DNA of 64,000 bases, taken from the NCBI RefSeq assembly GCF_014217565.1, contig NZ_CP043661.1, positions 2,418,001 to 2,482,000 on the forward strand, given 5' to 3'. The notes beneath the pieces are model-generated. The model saw nothing but the letters and a program-made list of their open reading frames with translations, did no database searches and was not told the DNA's origin. How positions within the stretch are numbered: position 1 is the stretch's first letter; every line of letters begins with the position of its first letter. The position numbers and the translations under genes were made by a program. This DNA comes from Kribbella qitaiheensis (GTDB lineage: Bacteria > Actinomycetota > Actinomycetes > Propionibacteriales > Kribbellaceae). This document shows, piece after piece, positions 52,013 to 61,714 of this stretch.

Positions 52013-55000
52013 CCGTTGAGGAGGGCGATCAGGGCGGGCTTGTCCGGGAGGTTTTCGGGGTGGGTCACGTCGCCGGTGCGGACGTAGTAGAAGGCCGCGG
52101 TTACCTGTGTGATGGGGATGCCCAGGAGTTCAGCCCAGGCGACTCGGTAGATGGCTAGCTGGAGGGGGTCGGTTGTTTCGGTGCGGCTGGTTTTCCAGTC
52201 GATCACCTCGTAGCCGCGGGAGCCGTCGGGACGGATCACCTGGTAGACGGCGTCGATGCGGCCCCGGACCACCCGGCCGCCGATGGAGAGGGCGAACGGG
52301 GCTTCGATCTCGTACGGCATCTTCTCGCCGTACGGGCCGATCCGGAACGCGTCCATCAGCTCGGTCAGGTCGGTGTCGTCGACGATGCCCTCGTCCGCCG
52401 CGCCGGGCAGGTCGTCCGGGTCGATCAGGAACTGCTGGCCGAAGTAGCTCTCCACCCAGGCGTGGAACCTGGTGCCGAATCGCGCCGCCCGGTTGGGTTT
52501 GCGCGGCATCGGCCGGGCCAGCTCGGACGCCAGCCCGTCCGGGTCCTTCGCCAGCCGCATCACCTGGGTCGCGGACAACGCGGCCGGCAGCTCGACGTCG
52601 TACGCCTTCCGGCTCCGGCTTTCCCTTGCCTCTGACAACAATCGTTCGAGCTCGGAGTCCCAGCGCGCCACCGTCGCCTGTTCGTCCAGCAGCAATGACT
52701 CCTCGGCGTCGAGCGACGGCCCCTCCTCGCGGGACAGCTGCACCAGCGCCACCGATTCGAGTCGCCGTTGGTAGGCGGCCGCGTCGTACGGGGCGGGCCA
52801 AGGTGCCTGGGTCTGCTCGGCCAACTCCGGGTTCTCATCGGCCAACTCGGGCTGCGGAGCCCACGAGATGACCCGCTCCCCCGCATGCTTCTTCAGCACT
52901 TCCAGGTACGTCGAGGGCCCGCGCGGGCGTTTCTGCGTCGGCCCCCACCAGTGCCCGGTGGCGACTAGGAGCTCCTTGGCGCGTGTGAAAGCGACGTACC
53001 CGAGGCGGCGCTCCTCCAGCGAGTTGACCTCTTTGCACTCGTCGGCGAACGCCTTCAACCCCGCGTTCGACAGGTCGTGAAAGTCGGGCAGCGTCTCGGC
53101 GTCACCGCGCAACGGCCAAGGCAGCACCTTCGCGTTGGTGGTCCACTTGTCCCGGCCGCGATCCGACGGGAACACCTTCTGCACCAGCGTCGGCACGAAC
53201 ACGACCGGCCACTCCAGACCCTTCGACCGGTGCGTGGTCAGCAGCTTCACCGAATCGGCTTCACTCGGTACGGCGAGGTCGAGGCCGGCCGCGTACTCCT
53301 CCTCGGCCGCCAGATACGCGAGCAGTCCGTCGAGTGATCCGTCCGACTCGGTCGAGACGAAGTTGCCGACGGCATCGAGGAACGCGGCCAGGTGGTCGCG
53401 CCGGCCGGAGTCGACGTGATCAGGCGTCGCGGTGAGCTCCACGTCCAGCCCGATCGTGCTGATCACCCGGCGGACCAGATCGAGCAGCGGCTCCCCGGCG
53501 TGCGCGCGCAGGTCCCGCAGCTCGACCGACAGCTCGCGGAACCTGGTCATCGCCTCGGCGGAGTACCCCCAACCGTCAGGTCCCGGGTCGTCGACGGCCT
53601 CGGCGAGCGAGATCACCTCGGTCGAGTCCATCCCGGCGACGGCCGCGTCCAGCGCAGCGACCAGGTCGTCGGCGGCCGGGCGGTCCCCCGCGTCCGCGAG
53701 GATCCTCGACCGGTTCGCGAGCAGCGCCAGGTCGCGGTGACCGATCCGGTAGCGCGGGCCGGTGAGGATCCGCAGCATCGCCGCGTTCGCTGTCAGGTCG
53801 TTGACCGCTTGGAGTGTGGCGACCACATCGACCACCTCGGGCAGCGCGAGCAGTCCGCCGAGGCCGACCACCTCGACCGGCACCTTCCGCGCGATCAGCG
53901 CCTCGTGGACCGCGCTGAGGTCGGTGTTGGTCCGCATCAGGATGCCGATGTCCTTCCACCGGCGGTTCGTCGTCTTGTGCGCGGCGACGACGGCGTCCGC
54001 GACCCACTCGATCTCCTGCGAGCGCGTCTCGAACAGGCCGACCGTGATCGCTCCCTCGGGCGCGTTCTCCGGCGCCTCGAGCGGAATCACACCGGGGTGT
54101 TGCTGATAGAGCTCGGCCGCATGTTGGTTGGCCGCGGCCAGAATCTTGCTGCCACACCGACGATTCACACTCAGCACGTAGCGGGTCGCCGGCGTACCGT
54201 CCGCGTTCGGGAAGTGCTCGGGGAAATCGTCCAAGTTCGCCACCGAGGCGCCGCGCCAGCCATAGATCGCCTGGCACGGATCGCCGACGGCCGTGACCGG
54301 ATGCCCGCCGCCGGAGAACAACGCGGTGAGCATCCGCCGCTGCGACACCGACGTGTCCTGGTACTCGTCCAGCAGCACGACCTTGTACCGCGCTCGCTCG
54401 ATCAGCGGGACCTCAGGGCACTCCTCGGCCAGCCGCGCGCCGAGCGCCATCTGGTCCGCGAAGTCGACCACGCCCCGCTCGCCCTTGTACTTCTGGTACT
54501 CCTCGACCAGCTGCAGGATCTCGTTCCGCTTCAGCGCGGTCTCGGCCAGCTTCTTCACGTCGACTGTCTGCTTGCGCGCCGCGGCGACCTCGGCCCGGAC
54601 TGCCTCATCATGAGCCCGTACGTCGTCCGCGCGGATCAGGTGGTCAGCGAGCTCGCCGTCGAGCGAAAGCAGGCTGTTCACCAGCGTCGGCACGTGGTGC
54701 GACGCGAACCGGATCGGCCCGGCGGACCGGCGTACGACGCGTCCCGCGAGCTGGAACCGGGTCGCGTCGGCGAGCACCCGGACGTCTGGTTCGAGGCCGA
54801 GCCGCAGGCCGTGCTCGGAGATCAAGGTGCCGGCGAAGGCGTGGTACGTCGAGACGACCGGCTCGCCGGACTCCTCGGTCTGCCAAGCGTCGAGGTTGCT
54901 CCGCAGGTGCGCGGCGAGGATCGGGTGCTGGTCGGGTGGCAAGGTCGAGCCCAGCACGCCGGCCTTCGTGAGGTCGTCGCGGATCTTCACGTCGAGCTCA

Positions 55001-55233
55001 TTTGCCGCCTTCTTGGTGAAGGTCAGCCCGAGCACCTCTTCCGGCTGAACCTGCCCGGTGCAGATCAGCCAGACGACCCGGGCAGCCATCGCCGTGGTCT
55101 TGCCCGACCCGGCGCCGGCCACGATCACACCCGGCGCGAGCGGAGCCGTGATCGCCTCCAACTGCTGGTCGCTGAACGGGATCTCGAGGAGATCGCAGAG
55201 CTCGGCCGTCGACGTGAGCTTCGCGCGAGTCAC
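52009..55233 (-). CDS. adnB: AdnB-type helicase-nuclease subunit
   Basis: A 1074-residue UvrD-like motor with a C-terminal RecB-type nuclease, one half of the AdnAB double-strand-break resection machine. Walker A VAGAGSGKTTAMA near residue 35, DEYQDTSVSQRR (motif II), GDPCQAIYGWRGA (motif III), VAFTRAKELL (motif VI). The nuclease at about 900-1050 has RFHAWVESYF, GRIDAVYQV and EVIDWKTSRT. Both motor and nuclease look intact. It is last in a two-gene operon with adnA, as in mycobacteria (Rv3201c). Confidence 0.92.
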   Translation of the reverse strand: MTRAKLTSTAELCDLLEIPFSDQQLEAITAPLAPGVIVAGAGSGKTTAMAARVVWLICTGQVQPEEVLGLTFTKKAANELDVKIRDDLTKAGVLGSTLPPDQHPILAAHLRSNLDAWQTEESGEPVVSTYHAFAGTLISEHGLRLGLEPDVRVLADATRFQLAGRVVRRSAGPIRFASHHVPTLVNSLLSLDGELADHLIRADDVRAHDEAVRAEVAAARKQTVDVKKLAETALKRNEILQLVEEYQKYKGERGVVDFADQMALGARLAEECPEVPLIERARYKVVLLDEYQDTSVSQRRMLTALFSGGGHPVTAVGDPCQAIYGWRGASVANLDDFPEHFPNADGTPATRYVLSVNRRCGSKILAAANQHAAELYQQHPGVIPLEAPENAPEGAITVGLFETRSQEIEWVADAVVAAHKTTNRRWKDIGILMRTNTDLSAVHEALIARKVPVEVVGLGGLLALPEVVDVVATLQAVNDLTANAAMLRILTGPRYRIGHRDLALLANRSRILADAGDRPAADDLVAALDAAVAGMDSTEVISLAEAVDDPGPDGWGYSAEAMTRFRELSVELRDLRAHAGEPLLDLVRRVISTIGLDVELTATPDHVDSGRRDHLAAFLDAVGNFVSTESDGSLDGLLAYLAAEEEYAAGLDLAVPSEADSVKLLTTHRSKGLEWPVVFVPTLVQKVFPSDRGRDKWTTNAKVLPWPLRGDAETLPDFHDLSNAGLKAFADECKEVNSLEERRLGYVAFTRAKELLVATGHWWGPTQKRPRGPSTYLEVLKKHAGERVISWAPQPELADENPELAEQTQAPWPAPYDAAAYQRRLESVALVQLSREEGPSLDAEESLLLDEQATVARWDSELERLLSEARESRSRKAYDVELPAALSATQVMRLAKDPDGLASELARPMPRKPNRAARFGTRFHAWVESYFGQQFLIDPDDLPGAADEGIVDDTDLTELMDAFRIGPYGEKMPYEIEAPFALSIGGRVVRGRIDAVYQVIRPDGSRGYEVIDWKTSRTETTDPLQLAIYRVAWAELLGIPITQVTAAFYYVRTGDVTHPENLPDKPALIALLNG

Positions 55234-55273
55234 CGGACTCCCCCTTCGACCGGGCAGTGGAATTCAGGGCGCA

Positions 55274-58200
55274 TCAGACGATTTCCCGGCCTTCGGGCTG
55301 GATCGGACAGAGGCCGCGCACGTCACAACGAGCGCAACCGTCGTTGCGTTTGGCAACGAATTCCTCGGAGCGGACCATCTCCGCCGCATCCTCGACGGCC
55401 TCGTCCAGCCAGGTCCGGCCGTCGTCGTCGGTTTCGAGCGGCGCCTGACCCTGGACCTTCGGCAGACCGACATCGTCATGGCGCAGCTGAACCAGCTCGG
55501 CACCGCCACTGCGCGGATCGTCCCCGAGCGCCTTCATCTGCCGGGACGTGATCGCGCGCTGGTAGATCGCCAGCTGGACGTGCCTCGCCAGCGCAGGTTT
55601 GGTCGGCATGTTCCGGCCGGTCTTCAAGTCGATCACGCGAATCTCGCCGTCGCCGTCCTGCTCCAACCGGTCCATCCGGCCCTTCACCTGGACGGCCGGC
55701 TTGTTCTCGTCGGGGAGCAGTACGTCGAACTCCACCTCGGTGCCGAGCAAGGTGCGATCGGGCCGGCCCTTGTGCCAGGCGACGAACCGGCGCAGCGCTT
55801 CCTCCGCCTCGACCCGCTCGCGGTCCGAGATCCAGCTCGACTCGAATTCCAGCTGCGTCCAGACCTTGTCGAGCCAGCCGTTCAGCTCGTCGATCTCCGG
55901 CGGCAGCGTCCCGCTGGCGACCGCATCCGCCAGCGTGTGGAGCACCATGCCGAAGCCGATCGCCGAAGTACTAGGTGTCTCGCCGCCTGCTCTCCGTTGC
56001 AGGAACCAGCGCAGTGGGCAGTCCACGATCGTCGTCAGCGCACTCCCTGTCAGCGGCACCGGCTTGTCCGGGTTCGCGACTGGGCGCTCGGACTTCGTCC
56101 GCTCGCGCACGCCCCACCAGCGCTCCGGGTCCGCGGTCGGGACCAGCGCGTACTCCCGCTCGTCCACCGCGTCGGCCAGGTGCGCCAACTTGTCCGCCGC
56201 GACCCGCTTCAGCGCGGGCGACGAGGCGGGGTCGGACAGCACGCATCGCAGGTCGGCGACCAGCCCGGGCAGTGACAGCGGTCGTCGCGGTCGTCCGGCC
56301 ACGAGTTTCAAAGGAATGTCGAGCTCAGCAAGTAAGCGTGATGGTTGATCGCCGTCGGCTTCCGGCGCTTGCACCGCCGTCACGATCAGCCGCTCGCGGG
56401 CTCTGGTGATCGCCACGTAGAACAGCCGTCGCTCCTCGGCCAGCATCGCCCCGGCGGTCAACGGCTCGACCAGCCCATCCGGCCCGAGTCGGTCAGGCTC
56501 CAGCAGCGATCCCCGGCGGCGGAGATCCGGCCACTGTCCTTCCTGCACGCTCGCCACGACGACCAGCCGCCACTGCAGTCCTTTGGAACGGTGTGCGGTC
56601 ATCAGCTGCACACCGTTTTCCCGGTACGTCGCGTCGAATCGGTTGTCGCCCGCGATGTCCAGCGACTCCAACTCGCTGAGGAACGCCGAGACACCCTTGA
56701 ATCCGACCTGCTCCTCGGCCCGGCTCGCCGCGTCGAACAACGCGCACAGCGAATCCAGATCCCGGTTGGCCGCGCGGGCTGTCTCTCCTCCGCTGTTCGC
56801 CTGGCCGCGGAGCCGTCGCAACCATGGCGACTCGGACCACAACGACCACATCACCTCGTCCGGCGCGGCACCGGCCGTGACGATATTCCTTGCCTTGAGC
56901 AACCTCTCGCCGAGGGCGACGAACCGCGCCTCGGCCGGGGAGGCCTGCTCGTCCAGGAGCAACGGGTTCATCAGGGCTTCGCGGAGCAGTTCGTCCGAGG
57001 ATCGCGGGAGCCGTTGGCCATTGGCGACCTCGCGATCGCGCCTCCGCAGTACGCGGGCCAAGCGCCTCAGCTGCCCCGCATCCATCGCGCCCAGCGGCGA
57101 CAGCGCCAGGGCGCGGACTACGTCGACGGTCAGCGTGACTGGATCCGCGACTGCCCTTAGCGCGAGCAACATCGGCCGTACTGCGGGCTCGCGCGACAGC
57201 GGCAACTCGTCTCCGGCGATGTCGACCGGGATGCCGGCGGCGGCCAAAGCGCGGCGCAGTGGAGGGATGGACCAGGTGCCAGACCTGACCAGCACGGCCA
57301 TCTCGTGCCAGCCGACACCGTCTTGCACGTGCGCGCGGCGGAGCAGGTCGGCGATGTGCTCGAGCTCGGCCCCGCTGGTGGAGTAGAGGTTGGCCTCGAC
57401 CTTGCCCGGTCCGAAGACACAGCTGCCGGCGTCGGGGTTGCGGAACCGGTCGAAGGTGTCGCGGTCGAGGGTGCCGGGCACGCCCAGCCGGTTCACGACG
57501 TTGCGGGAGACGCGCGACAACGTAGTACCGAATCTTCGCGTCGTCGCGAGGGCGATCTGGGCCGCCTCGTCGCCGGCCGCAGTACGGAACTCGTCGGTGA
57601 ATCGCAGCAGACCGCGGACGTCGGCGCCGCGGAACGTGTAGATCGACTGGTCCGGATCGCCCACGACGACAAGGTCGCGGCCGTCGCCCGCGATGGCCTG
57701 GAGCAGCTTGGTCTGACCGGGATCGGTGTCCTGGTACTCATCGACGAAGACGACCTTGAACTCCTCGCGGAGCTTGGCCTGTACTTCGGGTTGCTGGGCC
57801 AGGATGACCGCGCGGTGGATCAGCTCGGAGTAGTCCAGCACCTGCTCGTGGTCGAGGATCTGCAGATACTCCTCGAAGAAGTCGCCGACCGCGACCCACT
57901 CCGAACGGCTGGCCGACTGGCCGATCGCGGACAGGTCCTCCGGGTCGAGCCCGAGCTGCCGCGCCTTGCCTATGACGGCCTGCACCTCGTCGGTGAAGCC
58001 GCGCGTCTTGAGCGCAGGGTGGAGGCTGCTCGGCCACTTCGTCATACCGACCTCACGACTGCCCGCGAGCGCTTCGCTGAGTCTTAGCGACTGCTCGGGG
58101 CCGGAGGGGAGGCGGAGTGGCACGTCGAAGGCGTCGGCGGGGGTGAATCTGCGGAGGAGTGCATAACAGAAGGAGTGGAAGGTCATGGACGGCATGACCT

Positions 58201-58504
58201 TCGTGGTCCGGCCGAGGCGCCCGGTGATGCGATCACGGAGCTCGGTCGCGGCCTTGCGGCCGAAGGTGAGGACGAGGACCTCGTCGGGGCTGAGGCCGCG
58301 ATTGCTGACGCGGTCGACGACAGCCTCGACCAAGGTGGTCGTCTTGCCGGTGCCAGGACCGGCAAGCACGAGCAGCGGGCCGCCGGGATGATCGACGACG
58401 GATTGCTGGTCAGCATCCAGCACGGGCGCAGGGTTCTGCTGAACCCCCTGCCCAGCCGGCCTCACCAACCGGTACCGCGACCCTGTTCGACTGACCACCA
58501 CCAC
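55274..58504 (-). CDS. adnA: AdnA-type helicase-nuclease subunit
   Basis: A 1076-residue UvrD-like protein with C-terminal nuclease. Walker A GPGTGKTTTL lies near residue 49, FVDEYQDTDPGQ and GDPDQSIYTFRGAD follow. The nuclease has GRMDRLEQDG and RVIDLKTGR, flanked by an AddB-type iron-sulphur staple: one Cys in DCPLRWFL and three in GCARCDVRGLCP. This Cys pattern and the upstream gene order identify AdnA. The gap to adnB is 40 bases. The counterpart in mycobacteria is Rv3202c. Confidence 0.92.
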   Translation of the reverse strand: MVVVSRTGSRYRLVRPAGQGVQQNPAPVLDADQQSVVDHPGGPLLVLAGPGTGKTTTLVEAVVDRVSNRGLSPDEVLVLTFGRKAATELRDRITGRLGRTTKVMPSMTFHSFCYALLRRFTPADAFDVPLRLPSGPEQSLRLSEALAGSREVGMTKWPSSLHPALKTRGFTDEVQAVIGKARQLGLDPEDLSAIGQSASRSEWVAVGDFFEEYLQILDHEQVLDYSELIHRAVILAQQPEVQAKLREEFKVVFVDEYQDTDPGQTKLLQAIAGDGRDLVVVGDPDQSIYTFRGADVRGLLRFTDEFRTAAGDEAAQIALATTRRFGTTLSRVSRNVVNRLGVPGTLDRDTFDRFRNPDAGSCVFGPGKVEANLYSTSGAELEHIADLLRRAHVQDGVGWHEMAVLVRSGTWSIPPLRRALAAAGIPVDIAGDELPLSREPAVRPMLLALRAVADPVTLTVDVVRALALSPLGAMDAGQLRRLARVLRRRDREVANGQRLPRSSDELLREALMNPLLLDEQASPAEARFVALGERLLKARNIVTAGAAPDEVMWSLWSESPWLRRLRGQANSGGETARAANRDLDSLCALFDAASRAEEQVGFKGVSAFLSELESLDIAGDNRFDATYRENGVQLMTAHRSKGLQWRLVVVASVQEGQWPDLRRRGSLLEPDRLGPDGLVEPLTAGAMLAEERRLFYVAITRARERLIVTAVQAPEADGDQPSRLLAELDIPLKLVAGRPRRPLSLPGLVADLRCVLSDPASSPALKRVAADKLAHLADAVDEREYALVPTADPERWWGVRERTKSERPVANPDKPVPLTGSALTTIVDCPLRWFLQRRAGGETPSTSAIGFGMVLHTLADAVASGTLPPEIDELNGWLDKVWTQLEFESSWISDRERVEAEEALRRFVAWHKGRPDRTLLGTEVEFDVLLPDENKPAVQVKGRMDRLEQDGDGEIRVIDLKTGRNMPTKPALARHVQLAIYQRAITSRQMKALGDDPRSGGAELVQLRHDDVGLPKVQGQAPLETDDDGRTWLDEAVEDAAEMVRSEEFVAKRNDGCARCDVRGLCPIQPEGREIV

Positions 58505-59005
58505 ATCCCATCAGACCCCTCCGACATTCCAGCTCCCCACCCGCCGCCGCAGGCGACCTTCCCGAAATACGGACACCTTCTACTGCGGGGGAAAGCCCCC
58601 AGGCCAGCTCCCACCTACCCCAGGGACGGCGCTCCTACGTCGCGCCTAGATGAAGGCGAGGTGGTCGCAGCTGCTCGGCTATCGCTGAAGCCTCGCCTGC
58701 GGCATGGACGCCTTTGTGCACCGGCTGAGTATTCGGGGCCGATTGCATGCTCAGGCCGCGCACAAAGGCCCGGAGTGACCGGGTCGATTGCCTGCCTATG
58801 TGCATCCGGTGAGCGTTCTCCGCCGGCGGAATGCTCAGCCAGTGCACAAGGACGCCCGAACCGCGGGCAGGTAGTGGGCAACGAAACCGTCTGGTGGCGG
58901 TCCCAGGGGTGAGTGTGGGCACGGTCTGTTCAGGCAGCTGTTTTCTGTCCGCCGGGAAGGCAGCGGGAGCGTGGCAAGGTGGTGGTTCTCGTCTTTGGGG
59001 TTGGT
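58505..59005. other. Divergent intergenic region (adnA / HIT gene)
   Basis: About 500 bases with no supported gene. It holds both promoters and, at 58713-58850, a cluster of four related palindromic motifs described separately. Confidence 0.5.
58713..58850. repeat. Four alternating copies of a 22-24-bp motif (BIME-like)
   Basis: Motif TTGTGCACCGGCTGAGTATT appears in forward form at 58713-58734 and, diverged, 58797-58818, and in reverse form at 58745-58768 and 58829-58850. Each forward/reverse pair folds into a hairpin with a 10-base loop; a third small hairpin CCCGG...CCGGG lies between them. Confidence 0.78.
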
Positions 59006-59470
59006 GTGTTCAATCATGAGCCGGTTGATTATCGGTGTCCGTTCTGTTTGGTGGCGTCTGGTGGTGAGGATGAGGTGACTGCGCAGGACGATCTGGTGCT
59101 GGAGTCGGTGGGGGCGTTTGCGTTTGTGTCGTCCCGGTGGTGGCCGAACAACAAGGGGCAGGTGTTGGTCGCGCCGCGGGCGCATCACGAGAATCTGTAC
59201 GATCTGCCGGCCGCCGACGGGTACGCGGTACATGATCTGGTTCGTGAGGTCGCGGTTGCGATCCGGTCGACGTACGGGTGTAGCGGGGTGTCGACGCGGC
59301 AGCACAACGAGCCTGATGGACATCAGGACGCTTGGCATCTGCATGTCCATGTCTTTCCTCGCTACCGCGGCGACAACCTTTATGGCACGCGCCATCTAGA
59401 AACCACGGCTACGCCCGACGAGCGAGCGCCGTACGCGCAAAAGTTGCGGAGGTACTTCGCCGATGCATGA
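59006..59470 (+). CDS. HIT-family hydrolase
   Basis: A 154-residue histidine-triad protein that should hydrolyse nucleoside phosphoramidates or related nucleotides. A zinc-like CPFC at the start, VLVAPRAHHENLYDLP and the triad WHLHVHVFPRY (H-x-H-x-F, one His fewer than the H-x-H-x-H consensus) are present. I use the GTG at 59006. The stop lies eight bases inside the next gene. Confidence 0.86.
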   Translation: MFNHEPVDYRCPFCLVASGGEDEVTAQDDLVLESVGAFAFVSSRWWPNNKGQVLVAPRAHHENLYDLPAADGYAVHDLVREVAVAIRSTYGCSGVSTRQHNEPDGHQDAWHLHVHVFPRYRGDNLYGTRHLETTATPDERAPYAQKLRRYFADA

Positions 59471-60137
59471 AGAGTTGCGAAGCGAGTTGCTCGGGCGGTT
59501 GGACGCCGACCGTGCGGCGGTGGCGGCGCTCCTCGCGTCAGCCGACGAGTACCGCGAATCGTTTGCCTCCCGACCGGAAGCGGCTGCCAGCATTGTCTGG
59601 CCCTACGGGCTGCTCGAGTGGGCACCTGCCGAGACCGCACCTGCCACGGTTCGCCGGGTGATCACCGTCGTCCACGAGAACACCAAGTGGCTGGGGCAGA
59701 TCATCACCCAGTACGGGTGGCCGGGGAGGTCGCTCGTCGGTGAGGACGGGGCCGACGCGGCCTGGCTGATCCTCCAGCACGTCGGCTCCGGCGTGCCGAC
59801 CATCGGAACCCCCGAGGGCCTGGCCTTCCAACGCACCTGCCTGCCGATTCTCGAAGACGCCGTACTGAAAGGCGAAGCTCACCCTCGCCATCTGGCCCAC
59901 CTCGCCGACAACCTCCACGCCCGAGCCGACGAGCCGCCGGAGTTCGCAGTACTGATTTCCGCGTACTCCGTCGTCGACGGCCAAGCAGTCTTCACCCACC
60001 CAACCGACCTGGCCGCGATAGACCGCCGCCGAGCCGAGATCGGCCTCTCCCCCTTCGCCGAGGACGTCCGCCGCCGCTCCCTCGCCGAGCCCCAATCACC
60101 CACAGGCGCACATCGAATAGAGCCCTGGGCCCGCTAG
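59463..60137 (+). CDS. DUF6624-like protein
   Basis: A 224-residue cytosolic protein. A central block VVHENTKWLGQIITQYGWPG followed by GADAAWLILQHV matches the DUF6624 pattern (W-x-P, AA-x-L-x-QH). No known activity. It overlaps the HIT gene by eight bases and is probably co-transcribed with it. Confidence 0.75.
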   Translation: MHEELRSELLGRLDADRAAVAALLASADEYRESFASRPEAAASIVWPYGLLEWAPAETAPATVRRVITVVHENTKWLGQIITQYGWPGRSLVGEDGADAAWLILQHVGSGVPTIGTPEGLAFQRTCLPILEDAVLKGEAHPRHLAHLADNLHARADEPPEFAVLISAYSVVDGQAVFTHPTDLAAIDRRRAEIGLSPFAEDVRRRSLAEPQSPTGAHRIEPWAR

Positions 60138-60151
60138 CCGATCGTTCGAAC

Positions 60152-60178
60152 ATTTCGGCTGTTTCGGTTATTTCGGAT
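60152..60178 (+). promoter_or_regulatory. Three tandem 9-bp repeats upstream of the antitoxin
   Basis: ATTTCGGCT, GTTTCGGTT and ATTTCGGAT follow one another without gap (TTTCGG cores at 60153, 60162 and 60171), 26 bases before the antitoxin start. Probably the operator for autoregulation by the antitoxin. Confidence 0.55.
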
Positions 60179-60203
60179 AGAATGCGGCTGAAGGGGGTGG
60201 GTC

Positions 60204-60887
60204 GTGGCCATCAGGAAGAGCGCCAAGGTCAGCGTCGCAGCGGAGCCAGGGACCAGGAAAAGGGCGAGCTCTGCTGCACGCAAGCACGAGGCGGGCGTTG
60301 AGCAGCCTCGTGTTCGGGCAACTGGTTCGGCACCCGCCAAAGTCGCCGGGAGAGGTTCGTCAGCGGCCAAGCTCCCCAAGAGGCCAGGTCGCATCGTCGC
60401 CGTCAAGCACCCGGCGCGGCTGCGAAGGACCGCGGCAGAGGAAGTCGCGGCACCGCCGAAAGATGGTCTCGTCGTGCCGGTCACCGAGCCGGAGCCGGAT
60501 CTGCTCAAGAAGATCGACCGGATCATCAACCGAGGTTCCGAAGTGACGCTGGTCCATGGCAGGTCGAGCGTGGAGGTGACAGGCGAGGCGCTGGCGGCTT
60601 TGCGGCAGATCGTCGCCGCGCTCAATGCCGGACCGCTCAGCCTGCTCATCGGGGACAGCTGGGACACAGAACTGACCAGCCAGGAAGCCGCCGACTTGCT
60701 GAACGTCTCACGGCCGTACGTCGTGAAGCTTGCGCGCGAAGGCAAGATTCCGCATGTCCGGGTGGGCAACCGGCACAGGTTCTTGCTGTCCGACATCCAG
60801 GAACACGGTCGGCGTCAGCGCCTCGATCGCGAGCAGGCACTGGCATCGATCGCCCCCGAAGATGGCTATTCGGACGAGGACTTCTGA
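60204..60887 (+). CDS. Excisionase-type DNA-binding protein, likely antitoxin of a PIN toxin
   Basis: A 227-residue protein. A basic disordered N-terminus (about 1-90) is followed by a region with a ribbon-like VEVTGEALAALRQI, then an excisionase/MerR-type helix-turn-helix ELTSQEAADLLNVSRPYVVK near residue 155 with the wing KIPHVRVGNRHRFLLSDI. Such proteins pair with PIN-domain toxins, and the PIN frame follows after three bases. It starts at GTG. The antitoxin is intact while its partner is broken. Confidence 0.8.
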   Translation: MAIRKSAKVSVAAEPGTRKRASSAARKHEAGVEQPRVRATGSAPAKVAGRGSSAAKLPKRPGRIVAVKHPARLRRTAAEEVAAPPKDGLVVPVTEPEPDLLKKIDRIINRGSEVTLVHGRSSVEVTGEALAALRQIVAALNAGPLSLLIGDSWDTELTSQEAADLLNVSRPYVVKLAREGKIPHVRVGNRHRFLLSDIQEHGRRQRLDREQALASIAPEDGYSDEDF

Positions 60888-60890
60888 CAC

Positions 60891-61320
60891 GTGCCGGCCC
60901 CGCATCCCACGCCGTCGGTGGGTGCTCTCGATGCATGCGTACTGATTCCCGCCGGCCTGCGGGACCTCCTGCTTTCCTGCGCGAACGAGGCCGTCTTCAG
61001 GCCCGTCTGGCAGGACGAGATCCTCGACGAAGTCCGCCGGGAACTCGACCCGTCTCCTGGTGGAGCGGTCATTTGGTGACTGAGAATGTGCGCGACTTTC
61101 CGGCCGCGTCCTGTCCGGCAGGCAAGCTGTCGTCGAGCCGGACCAGTTCCTGCTGGACCGGCTGGCCGATGTTCCAGCGATGGTTCGCGGGGCCGTCCAG
61201 GGGATGTCGAATCGCATGAAGTACCCCAAATTGTCACCGGCGGATCTCGCCGGCCTGATGGCGAAAGGCCGGTACGTGCCCGGGTTCGGCGAGAAGGTGG
61301 CCGAGCTGTTCTTCTCCTGA
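60891..61320 (+). pseudogene. PIN-domain toxin, broken
   Basis: The first frame reads VGALDACVLIPAGLRDLLLS with the first acidic PIN residue, then DEILDEVRREL, and stops at 61079. After an apparent deletion the rest continues in other frames: VTENVRDFPA (the PIN core D), and finally VVEPDQFLLDRLADVPAMVR to KVAELFFS with TGA at 61320. An internal deletion and at least one frameshift leave no complete PIN domain. Confidence 0.8.
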
Positions 61321-61339
61321 GGTGGAGGAGTCGCGTGGG

Positions 61340-61636
61340 CTAGTCGTTGGGGGTCCAGCGGGATTGGTGGAGGTTTACTTTGCCGTTGGTTACTCGGACG
61401 CCGTCGCCGCGGAGGAGTTCCAGTTGGGTGTCGCCTACTTCTTCGGCGGGGATGCCGCTGGCTCGGATCACGCGCCACCAGGGGACACCGCCGCCGTACT
61501 CGCGCATGATGGCGCCGACCTGACGGGGGCCGCCTTGGCCTACGTAGGCGGCGATGTCGCCGTACGTCGCGACGGTGCCGGGCGGGATCGACTCGACGGC
61601 CAGCAGGACTGCTTCTACGTATTCCTCCCTGTCCAC
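61340..61636 (-). CDS. Alkyltransferase-like protein (ATL)
   Basis: A 98-residue protein of the O6-alkylguanine methyltransferase fold. The active-site PCHR of the methyltransferase is replaced by PWWRVI, so it can bind alkylated bases but not accept the alkyl group; this defines ATL proteins, which channel lesions into nucleotide-excision repair. The Arg finger block TYGDIAAYVGQGGPRQVGAI is intact. The GTG at 61636 gives the usual length. Confidence 0.88.
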   Translation of the reverse strand: MDREEYVEAVLLAVESIPPGTVATYGDIAAYVGQGGPRQVGAIMREYGGGVPWWRVIRASGIPAEEVGDTQLELLRGDGVRVTNGKVNLHQSRWTPND

Positions 61637-61714
61637 GCCACGAACGGTATCCGCCCGCACCGACAAAGAGAGGGTGCGGGCGGCCTACAGGTCAGGTGGC
61701 GGGCTGCGTTCTTA

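Noticed and set aside
53392..55551. Long plus-strand frame opposite adnB
   Set aside because: It is antisense to conserved helicase motifs and has no domain of its own. The same holds for the frame opposite uvrD2 at 43909-45531.
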